Shown: positions 1-8,170, counted from the stretch's first letter. The stretch: 38,511 nt of DNA from an uncultured Paenibacillaceae bacterium (GCA_937957685.1 CALGAO010000002.1:1-38511), one strand, 5' to 3'. Numbers and translations: made by a program. The notes: a model not told the origin generated them from the sequence alone.

Positions 1-12
1 AACAGCCCCACT

Positions 13-72
13 GGGTAACAAAATTACATGAGTGAACCATGAGTCTTCGGTAACATTTTTATGTGAGTTGAC
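13..72 (+). repeat. Left-end copy of a ~35-bp dispersed repeat (two units)
   Basis: Two degenerate units follow each other, with GTAACA at 15-20 and again at 50-55, a 35-bp period. Each unit reads GGTAACA, about eight variable bases, then TGAGTGAAC or GTGAGTTGAC. The same pair occurs in reverse complement at the right end of the window. It lies downstream of recX in its transcription direction. I see no gene in 1-116. Confidence 0.6.
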
Positions 73-116
73 ACGGATGAACCTATGGGAATTTCGACAT
101 TATTTTCGTCCTGACG

Positions 117-806
117 TCAATTTTCTTCACATGACTGCTGTTCCGACGCGCATTCATTGATCGCCTTCCGCACGATGTCCGACGGGTATCCGCGCCTCAT
201 CAGATATGCGGCAGTCTTGTGCCTGCGCGCGCGAAGATCGCCTTCGGTCTTCTGCCATTTCTTCCTGGCCAGCTGCAGCGCGTTGTCGTATTCCACCGAC
301 CGGTCTACACTTCGCAACGCCGCTTCGATATGCTCCTTGGCGATCCCCTTCTGCTCAAGCTCGTAGCGCACCCAGTTGCGGCCTTTCTTCCGCGAGTTCA
401 TGCGGCTCTCTGTCCACTGCTCGGCGAAGGACCGGTCGTCCACCAGCTGCTCGGAACGAAGCTTTCGCATGACCGCCTCGATCACGTCCTCCTCCACGCC
501 CGCTTGCCGCAGCTTGTGCATGAGCTCCGCGGCGGAATGCGCTCGCCTGCCGATGACGCGGATCGCCTTGGCCAGCGCCTCCGACACGCGTTCCTCAAAC
601 GCAAGCTGCGCAAGCTCGCTTCTGTCCAGCTTCCTGCCCTTGAGCAGGCGCATGGTCACCAGCGTATCCTCATGAACCGTGAAGGCCAGCTGACCATTCA
701 GATAGATATCGAACATCCCGGGCTTCTTCACCTGCTGCTCCACGCGGGTGATCTCATAGGTATCCGGATCGCCGGGTCTCTCCTGATCGAATAGGCGTCC
801 GTCCAT
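117..806 (-). CDS. recX: Regulatory protein RecX
   Basis: 229-residue RecX family protein, somewhat shorter than the Bacillus protein of about 264 residues. RecX binds RecA filaments and modulates recombinase activity in the cytoplasm. The sequence shows the helical repeats of the family, including the segment LVDDRSFAEQW near residue 120 and a basic stretch RKKGRNWVRYEL after it. The ATG is preceded by AAAGGGGAG at five bases. It lies 197 bp downstream of recA on the same strand, so it can be co-expressed with recA by readthrough of the hairpin at 902-957. An acidic, basic-poor N-terminal extension of about 20 residues precedes the conserved part. Identification is firm from sequence and neighbour. 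Confidence 0.93.
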   Translation of the reverse strand: MDGRLFDQERPGDPDTYEITRVEQQVKKPGMFDIYLNGQLAFTVHEDTLVTMRLLKGRKLDRSELAQLAFEERVSEALAKAIRVIGRRAHSAAELMHKLRQAGVEEDVIEAVMRKLRSEQLVDDRSFAEQWTESRMNSRKKGRNWVRYELEQKGIAKEHIEAALRSVDRSVEYDNALQLARKKWQKTEGDLRARRHKTAAYLMRRGYPSDIVRKAINECASEQQSCEEN

Positions 807-901
807 GGCTACTCCCCTTTCCGCCGACTTCGACGGTCACCTGGACCGTTCGTCTGTTGCATGAGAAGCGTGTTCCTGCCTGTCCATCATCCATAAACGG
901 G

Positions 902-957
902 AAAAGATTCGCCCGGCCCGTTGTTCCATTGCAGCGAACAAGGTGCACGAACGAATC
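902..957 (-). terminator. Hairpin between recA and recX, possible attenuating terminator
   Basis: On the minus strand GATTCG (952-957) pairs with CGAATC (906-911), and inside it TTGTTC (936-941) pairs with GAACAA (921-926). A short run TTTT follows on the minus strand at 902-905. The T run is short, so partial termination that lowers recX relative to recA is more likely than full termination. The rest of the gap 807-1003 shows no gene. Confidence 0.4.
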
Positions 958-1003
958 TTCCATTCAGGTCCGGTACCGGCTGCCGGATCCCGCATATCCT
1001 GGT

Positions 1004-2047
1004 TCAGTCCAGATCGGCGTCCGCATCCAGATCGTCGTCGACCGCGATGCTGGCGATCGATCCGGTGAGTGCCGCCGCTTCGCGAATGCGTTGCTCGATG
1101 ATCTTCGCTTGCTCCGGATTGTCCTTCAGATATTGCTTCGCATTCTCGCGGCCTTGTCCCAGCCGCTCGCCTTCAAACGAATACCAGGCTCCGCTCTTCT
1201 GGATAATATCCAGCTCCGTGCCGATATCGATGATGCTGCCTTCCTTCGAGATGCCTTCGCCGTACATGATGTCCAGCTCGGCCTGCTTGAACGGAGGAGC
1301 GACCTTGTTCTTGACCACCTTCACGCGCGTGCGGTTGCCGACGAGCTCGTTGCCCTGCTTGATCGACTCGACGCGGCGCACCTCCAGACGAACGGAGGAA
1401 TAGAACTTCAGGGCGCGGCCGCCCGGGGTCGTCTCCGGATTGCCGAACATGATGCCGACCTTCTCGCGCAGCTGGTTGATGAAGATGGCGATCGTCTTCG
1501 ACTTGCTGATCGCGCCGGACAGCTTGCGAAGCGCCTGCGACATGAGGCGGGCCTGCAGGCCGACGTGGGAGTCCCCCATCTCGCCCTCGATCTCCGCCTT
1601 CGGCACGAGGGCAGCGACCGAGTCGATGACGATGATGTCGATCGCGCCGCTGCGCACGAGCGCCTCCGCGATCTCGAGCGCCTGCTCGCCGGTATCCGGC
1701 TGCGAGAGCAGCAGCTCATCGATATTCACGCCGAGGTTGCGCGCATACAGCGGATCAAGCGCATGCTCCGCGTCGATGAACGCAGCTTGTCCGCCGATCT
1801 TCTGCACTTCCGCGATCGCGTGCAGGGCAACCGTCGTCTTGCCTGATGACTCCGGTCCATAGATTTCGATGATCCGTCCGCGCGGGAATCCGCCCACGCC
1901 GAGAGCGATATCAAGCGCCAGCGCGCCGCTGGAGACCGTCTCCACTTTCATCTGGGCGTTCTCGCCCAGCTTCATGATCGATCCTTTGCCGAATTGCTTC
2001 TCAATCTGGCGCAATGCCATCTCTAATGCAGCCTGACGATCTGTCAC
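1004..2047 (-). CDS. recA: Recombinase RecA
   Basis: 347-residue RecA, normal family length. It forms ATP-dependent filaments on single-stranded DNA, catalyses strand exchange, and triggers LexA self-cleavage in the SOS response. Walker A is GPESSGKT at residues 64-71; the Walker B region IDIIVIDSVAAL and the DNA-binding loop segments (EIEGEMGDSHVG, GNPETTPGG) are all present. The C-terminus ends in an acidic tail rich in Asp (about residues 336-347), as usual. The start is GTG, preceded by AAAGGGAAGTGA. It has its own sigma-A promoter (2083-2111) with a LexA box just upstream (2121-2134), and is insulated from cinA by the strong terminator at 2175-2214. Confidence 0.98.
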   Translation of the reverse strand: MTDRQAALEMALRQIEKQFGKGSIMKLGENAQMKVETVSSGALALDIALGVGGFPRGRIIEIYGPESSGKTTVALHAIAEVQKIGGQAAFIDAEHALDPLYARNLGVNIDELLLSQPDTGEQALEIAEALVRSGAIDIIVIDSVAALVPKAEIEGEMGDSHVGLQARLMSQALRKLSGAISKSKTIAIFINQLREKVGIMFGNPETTPGGRALKFYSSVRLEVRRVESIKQGNELVGNRTRVKVVKNKVAPPFKQAELDIMYGEGISKEGSIIDIGTELDIIQKSGAWYSFEGERLGQGRENAKQYLKDNPEQAKIIEQRIREAAALTGSIASIAVDDDLDADADLD

Positions 2048-2082
2048 AAGCTCACTTCCCTTTTCGAATTAATGATAAGTAT

Positions 2083-2111
2083 ATGATACCGTCTTTCGCA
2101 GTAGTTGCCAA
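2083..2111 (-). promoter_or_regulatory. Sigma-A promoter of recA
   Basis: On the minus strand a -35 TTGGCA (2106-2111) and a -10 TATCAT (2083-2088) are separated by 17 bp. It lies 36 bp upstream of the GTG start of recA. Confidence 0.75.
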
Positions 2112-2120
2112 GCGTTTTTT

Positions 2121-2134
2121 CGAACATATATTCG
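2121..2134 (-). promoter_or_regulatory. LexA (SOS) box of recA
   Basis: The 14-mer CGAATATATGTTCG on the minus strand matches the Bacillus-type SOS box CGAACRNRYGTTYG with one mismatch, and reads equally well on the other strand. It sits 9 bp upstream of the -35 hexamer, where bound LexA would block RNA polymerase. Confidence 0.75.
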
Positions 2135-2174
2135 CTTTTTTCACCCCTTTGCCGATCATAAAATGAGGACAAAA

Positions 2175-2214
2175 GCAAAAAACCGCAGCAACTGACCAGC
2201 CAGTTACTGCGGTT
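2175..2214 (-). terminator. Intrinsic terminator after cinA
   Basis: On the minus strand AACCGCAGTAACTG pairs with CAGTTGCTGCGGTT (14 bp with one G-T pair) around the loop GCTGGT, followed by TTTTTT. It ends the cinA transcript and separates it from recA. Confidence 0.88.
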
Positions 2215-2305
2215 CTTCCGCTTGACACCAGTATACACGAGATGATCCGGAAGTTCAACCATCCGATAGGATGCGCATGATCGCAGTCCTCTCCTGACGG
2301 CGCTC

Positions 2306-3541
2306 TCATGGCACCAGCTGCTGCCACAAGCGATACAGCACGGCCTTGGCCGCACGCAGCCGGATGATCTGCCGATCTCCGCCCAGCTTGAGCGGAAACG
2401 AGCGCACGCCCGCATCTCCCGCCACCGCGACAAACACGGTGCCGGGAGGCTTGCCCTCGGAAGCGGCCGGGCCCGCCGAGCCGGTCACGGACAGCGCCCA
2501 GTCGGTGCCGAACGCCTTGCGGCAGCCCGCCGCCATCTGCTCCGCTGTCTCCGCGCTGATCGTCCCATGCTCGCGGATCGTCTCCGGACGAACGCCCAGC
2601 CGTTCGATCTTCGCCTTCGGCGAATAGCTGATCACACCGCCCTCGAACACGGCGGAACTGCCCGGCACGCTGGTGATCAGTTCACCCAGCAGCCCGCCCG
2701 TGCAGCTCTCGGCAACGGATACCGTCTGCCCCCTCTGCTGCAGGAGCTCGACCACCGCCTGTTCCAGCGGGATGTCCCGCTCCGCGTACAGATAGCCGGA
2801 GTTGCGACGGCGAATCTCTGCCAGCACCGGGGCGAGCTTCGCCTCCGCCTCCTGCTTGTCAGCAGCCTTGGTGGACACGCGCAGCGCAACTTCCCCGTCC
2901 TTCGCATAAGGCGCGATCGTCGGGTCGGACTGGCTGTCGATCAGATCGATCAACTCCTGCTCCAGCTGCGATTCGCCGATCCCCGAGAACTTCAGCGTAA
3001 CCGAATGAAGCGGCCTCGCATCCGACAGACGCGACCTGATCCAGGCGGACGCATACCGCTCGAACATCAACCGCATCTCGCGCGGGGGACCTGGAAGGAG
3101 CACCCAGTTCGTGCCTTCATGCGTCAGCGCCACCCCCACGGCCATGCCGTTGTCGTTCGGCAGCACGTCCGCGTCCGTCAGCGTCATCGCCTGACGCGCA
3201 TTGTTGTCGGACATGACCAGTCCGCGGGACCTGTAATACTCAGCGATCGCCCGCAAGGCCGGCTCATGCATGATCAGCTCGCGAGAGGTGAAGTCAGCCA
3301 GGATGTCCTTGGTGATGTCGTCCCGGGTAGGTCCCAGACCTCCCGTCACAATCACCAGTTCGGACCTTTGCGCAGCGGCGGCGAAGGTTGCGCGCATGCG
3401 CTCCGGATTGTCGCCGACCACCGTATGATAGTAAACATCGACCCCGATGCCGTTCAGCGCTTCGGACAGGTATTGGGCATTCGTATTCGCGATCTGTCCG
3501 ACGAGGAGTTCGGTGCCAACTGCGATAATCTCTGCTTTCAA
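2306..3541 (-). CDS. cinA: CinA: competence/damage-inducible protein, NMN amidohydrolase family
   Basis: 411-residue CinA. The N-terminal part (about 1-170) is a molybdopterin-binding-like domain with VTGGLGPTRDD; in the family it is linked to ADP-ribose pyrophosphatase activity. The C-terminal part (about 255-411) is the CinA domain with VAESCTGGLLGELIT, the nicotinamide mononucleotide deamidase module of pyridine nucleotide salvage. The start is TTG, with GGGAGG eleven bases upstream; an ATG at a comparable position does not exist. A 38-residue ORF ends three bases before this start, so translation may be coupled. As in Bacillus it sits between pgsA and recA, but the terminator at 2175-2214 and the separate recA promoter argue against SOS co-transcription. 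Confidence 0.95.
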   Translation of the reverse strand: MKAEIIAVGTELLVGQIANTNAQYLSEALNGIGVDVYYHTVVGDNPERMRATFAAAAQRSELVIVTGGLGPTRDDITKDILADFTSRELIMHEPALRAIAEYYRSRGLVMSDNNARQAMTLTDADVLPNDNGMAVGVALTHEGTNWVLLPGPPREMRLMFERYASAWIRSRLSDARPLHSVTLKFSGIGESQLEQELIDLIDSQSDPTIAPYAKDGEVALRVSTKAADKQEAEAKLAPVLAEIRRRNSGYLYAERDIPLEQAVVELLQQRGQTVSVAESCTGGLLGELITSVPGSSAVFEGGVISYSPKAKIERLGVRPETIREHGTISAETAEQMAAGCRKAFGTDWALSVTGSAGPAASEGKPPGTVFVAVAGDAGVRSFPLKLGGDRQIIRLRAAKAVLYRLWQQLVP

Positions 3542-3544
3542 GGA

Positions 3545-3661
3545 TCACTTCGCCTCCCAGGAACCATTCCGGAATCTTTCCAAACCATTTGTCGCAAACT
3601 TCCATACCGGTTCACTCATCCAACTGAGCGGACCGTCTGTGCCGCGTGTATGTATATCCAT
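3545..3661 (-). CDS. Small ORF of unknown function directly upstream of cinA
   Basis: 38 codons from ATG (3659-3661) to TGA (3545-3547). A GGGAGG site lies eleven bases before the ATG, a longer than ideal spacing. The peptide begins MDIHTRGTDGPLS and ends RFRNGSWEAK; it is hydrophilic with no membrane segment or metal motif, and I do not recognise it. Its stop codon lies three bases before the TTG of cinA and the ribosome binding site of cinA lies inside its last codons, so it could be a translationally coupled leader peptide or simply a chance ORF in a 264-bp gap. Conservation in related genomes would decide. Confidence 0.4.
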   Translation of the reverse strand: MDIHTRGTDGPLSWMSEPVWKFATNGLERFRNGSWEAK

Positions 3662-3689
3662 GACTGATGCAACCTCCCGATAATCGCCC

Positions 3690-3731
3690 CTAAAAGATCG
3701 GATGTGCGGTCATCGACGGACCGCACATCCG
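3690..3731 (-). terminator. 13-bp perfect hairpin downstream of pgsA
   Basis: CGGATGTGCGGTC (3699-3711) and GACCGCACATCCG (3719-3731) are perfect complements around a 7-base loop. On the minus strand it is followed by ATCTTTTAGG, a weak T tract. It probably terminates the rimO-pgsA transcript, perhaps incompletely, as I find no clear promoter for cinA after it. Confidence 0.6.
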
Positions 3732-3805
3732 AAGCCTGGGTCAGCGAGCGCACACACGGGCGAAGCGCAGTCATCCTCGATGGACTCCCATCACGCGTCA
3801 TCCTG

Positions 3806-4381
3806 TTACTGGATCGGGATGAGATCTTTATTCTTCACAAAATAGTCTATGCCCGAGTAAATCGTGATCACCGCCATCACCCAGCTGGCGATCACATCAA
3901 ACGGGAAGTTGATGAAGTGGAACGGAAAGTTGTTGATCAACAAGGCGACGATCGCCGTGATCTGCACCGCCGTTTTCCACTTGCCCCACTTGCTGGCCGC
4001 CAGCACCTTGCCTTCGAGAAGCGCGATCTGGCGCAGTCCTGTGACGGCGAACTCCCTGCTGATGATCACCACCGCGATCCAGGCATCCAGCTTGCCCATC
4101 TCGACGAGCGAGATCAGCACCGCCGAGACGAGCAGCTTGTCAGCCAGCGGATCGAGCAGCTTGCCGAGATTCGTGACGATCTTCTGCTTGCGCGCCAGAT
4201 AGCCGTCGATGCCGTCGGTGCTGGCGGCGATGATGAAGATGAGCGCCGCGATGATCTGATTGTAGGTGATCTCGAAGGTTTCGATGCGGATCGGCGGCAG
4301 CTGCAGGTTGACGAGCAGGAAGAACATGATGATCGGAACCAGGAAGATGCGCGCGATTGTGATTTTGTTCGCTATATTCAA
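3806..4381 (-). CDS. pgsA: CDP-diacylglycerol-glycerol-3-phosphate 3-phosphatidyltransferase PgsA
   Basis: 191-residue integral membrane enzyme that makes phosphatidylglycerolphosphate, the first committed step to phosphatidylglycerol. The CDP-alcohol phosphotransferase motif is complete: D56, D59-G60, A63-R64, G73, D77 and D81. Several hydrophobic segments are visible (about 8-27, 42-55, 83-100, 135-150, 160-180). The start is TTG, read as TTGA overlapping the stop codon of rimO by four bases, which points to translational coupling. The same rimO-pgsA-cinA-recA order is common in Paenibacillaceae. Identification is secure. Confidence 0.95.
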   Translation of the reverse strand: MNIANKITIARIFLVPIIMFFLLVNLQLPPIRIETFEITYNQIIAALIFIIAASTDGIDGYLARKQKIVTNLGKLLDPLADKLLVSAVLISLVEMGKLDAWIAVVIISREFAVTGLRQIALLEGKVLAASKWGKWKTAVQITAIVALLINNFPFHFINFPFDVIASWVMAVITIYSGIDYFVKNKDLIPIQ

Positions 4382-5706
4382 GCGATTCCCACCCCTGACA
4401 AATCATATTCATACGCATGGGTGATGCGCACCGGCATGATCGTGCCGATCTCGGCGTTGTCCGCCTTCACAAACACCTCTCCATCGATCTCCGGCGCATC
4501 GTACTGCGTTCTTCCAATATACACATCGTTCCGCCCGTCATAGCGTTCCACGAGGACATCGAGCACTTTGCCAACCTTGCTGCCGTTGATCTCGCTGGCG
4601 ATGCTGCGCTGCAATTCCATCAACGCGGCGGCGCGGTATTCCTTCACTTCCTCCGGCAGATGGCCCGGGAGTCTCGCCGCAGGCGTATCTTCCTGAAGGG
4701 AATAGGCGAACACGCCCAGCCGGTCGAACCTCATCTCTTCCACAAATCTGCACAGATTCTCGAAGTCTTCCTCCGTCTCGCCCGGGAAACCGACGATCAG
4801 CGAGGTGCGAATCGCCACATCCGGTATGCGGGCCCGGATCTTCGCGATCAGCTCGCGCGCGTCCCGCTGTCGGCCCGGCCGACGCATCCGCTTCAGGATC
4901 AGGTCCTCGCTGTGCTGCAAAGGCATGTCGATATATTTGCACACCTTCGGATTGGAAGCGATCACCTCGATCAATTCATCGGTGAAGAAGCCCGGGTATG
5001 CGTAATGCAGCCGCACCCACTCGATGCCCGGCACCTCGCTGACCTTGTTCAGCAGCGTCGGCAGCATGAACGTATCGTACAGGTCGGAGCCGTAATTGGT
5101 AGAGTCCTGGGCGATCAGGCTGATCTCCTTGACCCCCTGGCTGGCGAGCACCTCCGCTTCCGCGACGATCGATTCGATCGAACGGCTGCGGAACCTGCCG
5201 CGCATGATCGGAATGCTGCAGAAGGTGCAATTGTTGTCGCAGCCCTCCGCGATCTTGATATGCGCGAAGTGCTTGGCCGTGGAGACCTTGCGAGGCAGCA
5301 CCTCCTCGTAGTTGAAGACCGGGTTGCCGATGAGGATCGGCTTCTTGCCGCGCAGCGCCTCCTCGACGATGTCCGTGATGCGGTGGAAATCGCCGGTGCC
5401 GACGATCCCGTCGATCTCCGGCATCTCCTGCATCAGCGCTTCCTTGTACCGCTGCGTCAGGCAGCCGGAGACGATGAGCGCCTTGAGCTTGCCGGTCTGC
5501 TTCAGATCAGCCAGCTCCAGGATCGTGTTCACCGACTCTTCCTTCGCCGCGTCGATGAAGCCGCAGGTGTTGACGATGATGACAGTGGCCTCTTCCTCTT
5601 GATCAGTAAGCAAATATCCCTTGCCCTCTATCAAACCGGACATGATCTCCGAATCAACCAGGTTCTTGTCGCATCCGAGTGTAACTACCTTCACCCGTTC
5701 GGTCAT
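4378..5706 (-). CDS. rimO: Ribosomal protein S12 methylthiotransferase RimO
   Basis: 442-residue radical-SAM methylthiotransferase that modifies an aspartate of ribosomal protein S12. The N-terminal UPF0004 domain has three cluster-binding cysteines (C12, C48, C82); the radical SAM domain has C156-x3-C160-x2-C163 in the context EGCDNNCTFCSIP; a TRAM domain occupies the last 65 residues. The phrase MRGRFRSRSIESI and the overall length fit RimO rather than MiaB, whose radical-SAM context is usually different. The ATG has GGAGG nine bases upstream. It is first gene of a two-gene operon with pgsA under the strong promoter at 5750-5778. Confidence 0.94.
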   Translation of the reverse strand: MTERVKVVTLGCDKNLVDSEIMSGLIEGKGYLLTDQEEEATVIIVNTCGFIDAAKEESVNTILELADLKQTGKLKALIVSGCLTQRYKEALMQEMPEIDGIVGTGDFHRITDIVEEALRGKKPILIGNPVFNYEEVLPRKVSTAKHFAHIKIAEGCDNNCTFCSIPIMRGRFRSRSIESIVAEAEVLASQGVKEISLIAQDSTNYGSDLYDTFMLPTLLNKVSEVPGIEWVRLHYAYPGFFTDELIEVIASNPKVCKYIDMPLQHSEDLILKRMRRPGRQRDARELIAKIRARIPDVAIRTSLIVGFPGETEEDFENLCRFVEEMRFDRLGVFAYSLQEDTPAARLPGHLPEEVKEYRAAALMELQRSIASEINGSKVGKVLDVLVERYDGRNDVYIGRTQYDAPEIDGEVFVKADNAEIGTIMPVRITHAYEYDLSGVGIA

Positions 5707-5749
5707 TATCAGGTACCTCCTGTTCTATCTGCAAACATCCAATCTGATA

Positions 5750-5778
5750 AGTATATACGAGGCCGCCGATCGTGTCAA
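5750..5778 (-). promoter_or_regulatory. Sigma-A promoter of rimO-pgsA
   Basis: On the minus strand a perfect -35 TTGACA (5773-5778) and -10 TATACT (5750-5755) are separated by 17 bp. It lies 44 bp upstream of the rimO ATG and is one of the strongest promoter matches in the window. Confidence 0.82.
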
Positions 5779-5854
5779 AAGTAACGGATGCTCCCTGGTA
5801 ACGGGCAAAGCCACCCACGATCTGATGCGACGAACGGAAAGCCCAGGCTGTGCC

Positions 5855-6343
5855 CTATCGCAGGTTGACAAACTGGATGTCAACCGGCAGATCCGCTCCC
5901 TTGCACAGGGCCATCACCTTCTGCAGATCGTCCTTGCTCTTGCCCGAGACGCGGATCTGGTCACCCTGCACCTGGCTCTTGACCTTCAGTTTGGAGTCGC
6001 GGATCAGGGTGTTGATGGTCTTGGCCGTATCCTTGTCGATGCCCTGCTTCACCTTGATCGTCTGCCGCACCGTTCCGCCGGCCGCCGGTTCGATCTTGCC
6101 GTACTCCAGGTTCTTCAGCGAGATCCCCCGCTTGACCATCTTCGACTGGAGAATGTCGATGACGGATTTCAGCTTGTACTCATCATCCGAGATGATGACC
6201 ACATCCGTCTTCTCCTGACTGATCTCGCTCTTGCTCCCTTTGAAGTCATAGCGCGTCTCGATCTCGCGCATCGCCTGCATAATCGCATTGGACAGCTCTT
6301 GCGTGTCCACTTTCGATACGATGTCAAATGAATACTCGCTCAT
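5855..6343 (-). CDS. YajQ family nucleotide-binding protein
   Basis: 162-residue YajQ (UPF0234) protein, the usual length. The fold has two RRM-like domains; family members bind nucleotides or RNA, and in some proteobacteria cyclic di-GMP. The function in Firmicutes is not established. The start at MSEYSFDIVSK is chosen because the family starts there and AAAGG lies ahead of it; a longer in-frame reading to 6487 would run through the rodZ terminator. Conserved segments visible are RYDFKGSKSEI and KDDLQKVMALCK. It has its own extended -10 promoter and stands between the rodZ terminator and the rimO promoter, so it is probably a single-gene transcript. Confidence 0.92.
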   Translation of the reverse strand: MSEYSFDIVSKVDTQELSNAIMQAMREIETRYDFKGSKSEISQEKTDVVIISDDEYKLKSVIDILQSKMVKRGISLKNLEYGKIEPAAGGTVRQTIKVKQGIDKDTAKTINTLIRDSKLKVKSQVQGDQIRVSGKSKDDLQKVMALCKGADLPVDIQFVNLR

Positions 6344-6379
6344 ATCCAACGCCCTTTCCTCAGAAACAATCTGTTTAAA

Positions 6380-6388
6380 ATTATAGCA
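6380..6388 (-). promoter_or_regulatory. Extended -10 promoter of the yajQ-type gene
   Basis: The minus strand reads TGCTATAAT, a perfect extended -10 element, 36 bp upstream of the ATG. The -35 region (TTTTCT at 17 bp) is poor and overlaps the T tract of the rodZ terminator. Confidence 0.6.
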
Positions 6389-6402
6389 ATTATTCTGGCA
6401 AG

Positions 6403-6443
6403 AGAAAAGGAACCGTCTCCCTGATCCTGATAGAGACAGTTCC
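6403..6443 (-). terminator. Intrinsic terminator after rodZ
   Basis: On the minus strand GGAACTGTCTC pairs with GAGACGGTTCC (one G-T pair) and is followed by TTTTCTCTT. It closes the ymfF-to-rodZ operon 40 bp after the rodZ stop. Confidence 0.8.
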
Positions 6444-6483
6444 CGTGATGAACGCAGCGACTGATGGCTGTCATGACGAACGG

Positions 6484-7347
6484 TCAAGCCGATGCTCGCT
6501 CCAGCTCGATGCGCACCTCGAAGCGCCCTTTATATTCACTCGGCTTAAATTCAATACCATTAACGGTCAACTTGATCGTATTCGCGAATCCAAGGACAAA
6601 ATGGCCAACCGATTCAAATTCATAATTTTTCGATTCGCCGGCCTTGATCGTGCCCGTGTCGATCTGCTTGCCTTCGCGGCGACCTCCGTCGTAGACGGCG
6701 AACCAGCAGTCGGCATTCTCCGATTCCATGCGAATGTGGATCTTGTCAGCGTTCTTCAGCACATAGATGTCCGTTCCGCTCTCCGTGCCAACCTTGGCCA
6801 GGACGGGTTCGAGCTGCGGCTCAGGCTCCGGCCTGGGATCGGAGATCGGCTTCGGTTCCACCACCGGACTCTGCTCCTCCACCTTGTCATCGCCGATCGT
6901 GCTGTAATCCTCACTCTGCGTAATCGGGATGTTCTCGTCAAACTCGCCGCGCGATTCCTGATGGTTCCACCAATAATAATAAATGACGGCGACAATCACG
7001 ACCATGAAGCAAAGAAACACAAACGTGGATGTAACCTTCGACCATTTCTCCGTATTGATGCTCTTGCGCCGCCGTTTGCCCGGGTATCCTTCTGGCTGCG
7101 TCTTCGCTTCCGGTACGGGAATCGCATTCCTGTATATCCGCAGCACCTGCTCGGAGTCAAGGCCTACCGCCTCAGCGTAGCTCTTGACGAATGCCCTTAC
7201 ATAGAAGGGGCCGGGGAGCACCTTGTAGTCTCCCTCTTCGATGGCCTGCAGGTATCTCTTGCGAATTTTCGTCAAGTTCTCGACCTCTTCCAGGGACATC
7301 CCTTTCTCCAAACGAGCTTCACGCAGCAAATCACCTAGTTCCTGCAC
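6484..7347 (-). CDS. rodZ: RodZ-like cytoskeletal protein (YmfM)
   Basis: 287-residue bitopic membrane protein. The N-terminal helix-turn-helix domain (about residues 2-70, LREARLEKGMSLEEVENLTKIRKRYLQAIEEG) binds MreB in RodZ and helps place the elongation machinery. A basic stretch GKRRRKS precedes one transmembrane segment (about 107-127, FVFLCFMVVIVAVIYYYWW), then an acidic and Pro-rich linker (PKPISDPRPEPEP) and a C-terminal beta-domain of the DUF4115 type outside the cell. The start is taken at GTG 7347, with GGGAGG eight bases upstream; the ATG at 7371 lies upstream of that site and lacks a good one. Last gene of the operon starting at ymfF. Confidence 0.9.
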   Translation of the reverse strand: MQELGDLLREARLEKGMSLEEVENLTKIRKRYLQAIEEGDYKVLPGPFYVRAFVKSYAEAVGLDSEQVLRIYRNAIPVPEAKTQPEGYPGKRRRKSINTEKWSKVTSTFVFLCFMVVIVAVIYYYWWNHQESRGEFDENIPITQSEDYSTIGDDKVEEQSPVVEPKPISDPRPEPEPQLEPVLAKVGTESGTDIYVLKNADKIHIRMESENADCWFAVYDGGRREGKQIDTGTIKAGESKNYEFESVGHFVLGFANTIKLTVNGIEFKPSEYKGRFEVRIELERASA

Positions 7348-7396
7348 GCTTGCACCTCCCGAGCGATTCATTGATCTGGAGCCTTGGGGTCGAACG

Positions 7397-8170
7397 TCAG
7401 AAATCGTCTTCTGCTTCTGATGACAGGGCATCGAGATCGATGACGATCTCCTCGTCCGCGTGATGACGCAGCTCCACGATATAATCAAACAGATCATAGC
7501 CGTATTCCGATTCCCTGACGAAGATATCCGGATGTTCGATGACTTTGGTTGAAGGCTGCTTCATGATGGTTCTCAGCAAGTGGTAGTGCTTGTCGTTGGC
7601 TCGCAACGTGCTGATAATGCCGTCGATGATGAAGACATTGTGCGGATCTGACTCTTCTACACTAAGGTGGGTTCTGGCGGTTTGTCTCATCAGCGTGGAG
7701 GAGATAAACACCCATCGTTTGTTGGCCGATACGCTGCCTGCGATGATGGACTCTGTTTTGCCGACTCTTGGCATGCCTCTGAGGCCAATGACCTGGTGCC
7801 CATCGCGCTTGAAAAGCTCGCCGAAGAAATCGACCAGGAGACCCAGCTCGTCCCTGACGAAGCGGAACGTCTTGTGATTGTCGGAATCCCGCTCGATGTA
7901 CCGGCCATGTCGCACGGCGAGAACGTCGAGAAGCCTAGGGTGGCGCAGCGCTGTAACGGTGATGTTCTCCACTTGGCCGAGCATCTGACCCAGCAGCTCG
8001 ATCCGGTTCCCGTCGGCGCATTCCAGCAGCATGCCGCGCGTCTTGTCCTCGACCCCGTTGATGGTCAGAATGTTGATCCCGAGCATGCCCATGAGCGAAG
8101 CGATATCTCCAAGCAAGCCAGGCCGGTTCTTATGTATGCGGTACTCCATATACCACTGCTTGTCATTCAT
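7397..8170 (-). CDS. ymfK: YmfK family protein (DUF3388) with ACT-like and P-loop segments
   Basis: 257-residue protein of the conserved Bacillaceae/Paenibacillaceae YmfK family, function unknown. Residues 8-75 resemble an ACT-type small-molecule sensor (EYRIHKNRPGLLGDIASLMGMLGINI). Residues 132-139, GMPRVGKT, look like a Walker A motif and are followed by a second half with DPHNVFIIDGI that could serve as Walker B. This suggests ligand-regulated nucleotide binding, but that is inference. Start ATG 8170 is chosen by family N-terminus; GGGGAG lies eleven bases upstream. It sits between ymfJ and rodZ as in Bacillus subtilis. Confidence 0.88.
   Translation of the reverse strand: MNDKQWYMEYRIHKNRPGLLGDIASLMGMLGINILTINGVEDKTRGMLLECADGNRIELLGQMLGQVENITVTALRHPRLLDVLAVRHGRYIERDSDNHKTFRFVRDELGLLVDFFGELFKRDGHQVIGLRGMPRVGKTESIIAGSVSANKRWVFISSTLMRQTARTHLSVEESDPHNVFIIDGIISTLRANDKHYHLLRTIMKQPSTKVIEHPDIFVRESEYGYDLFDYIVELRHHADEEIVIDLDALSSEAEDDF

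Noticed and set aside
754..963. 69-codon frame between recA and recX
   Set aside because: It overlaps the recX start, spans the hairpin at 902-957, and has no ribosome binding site.
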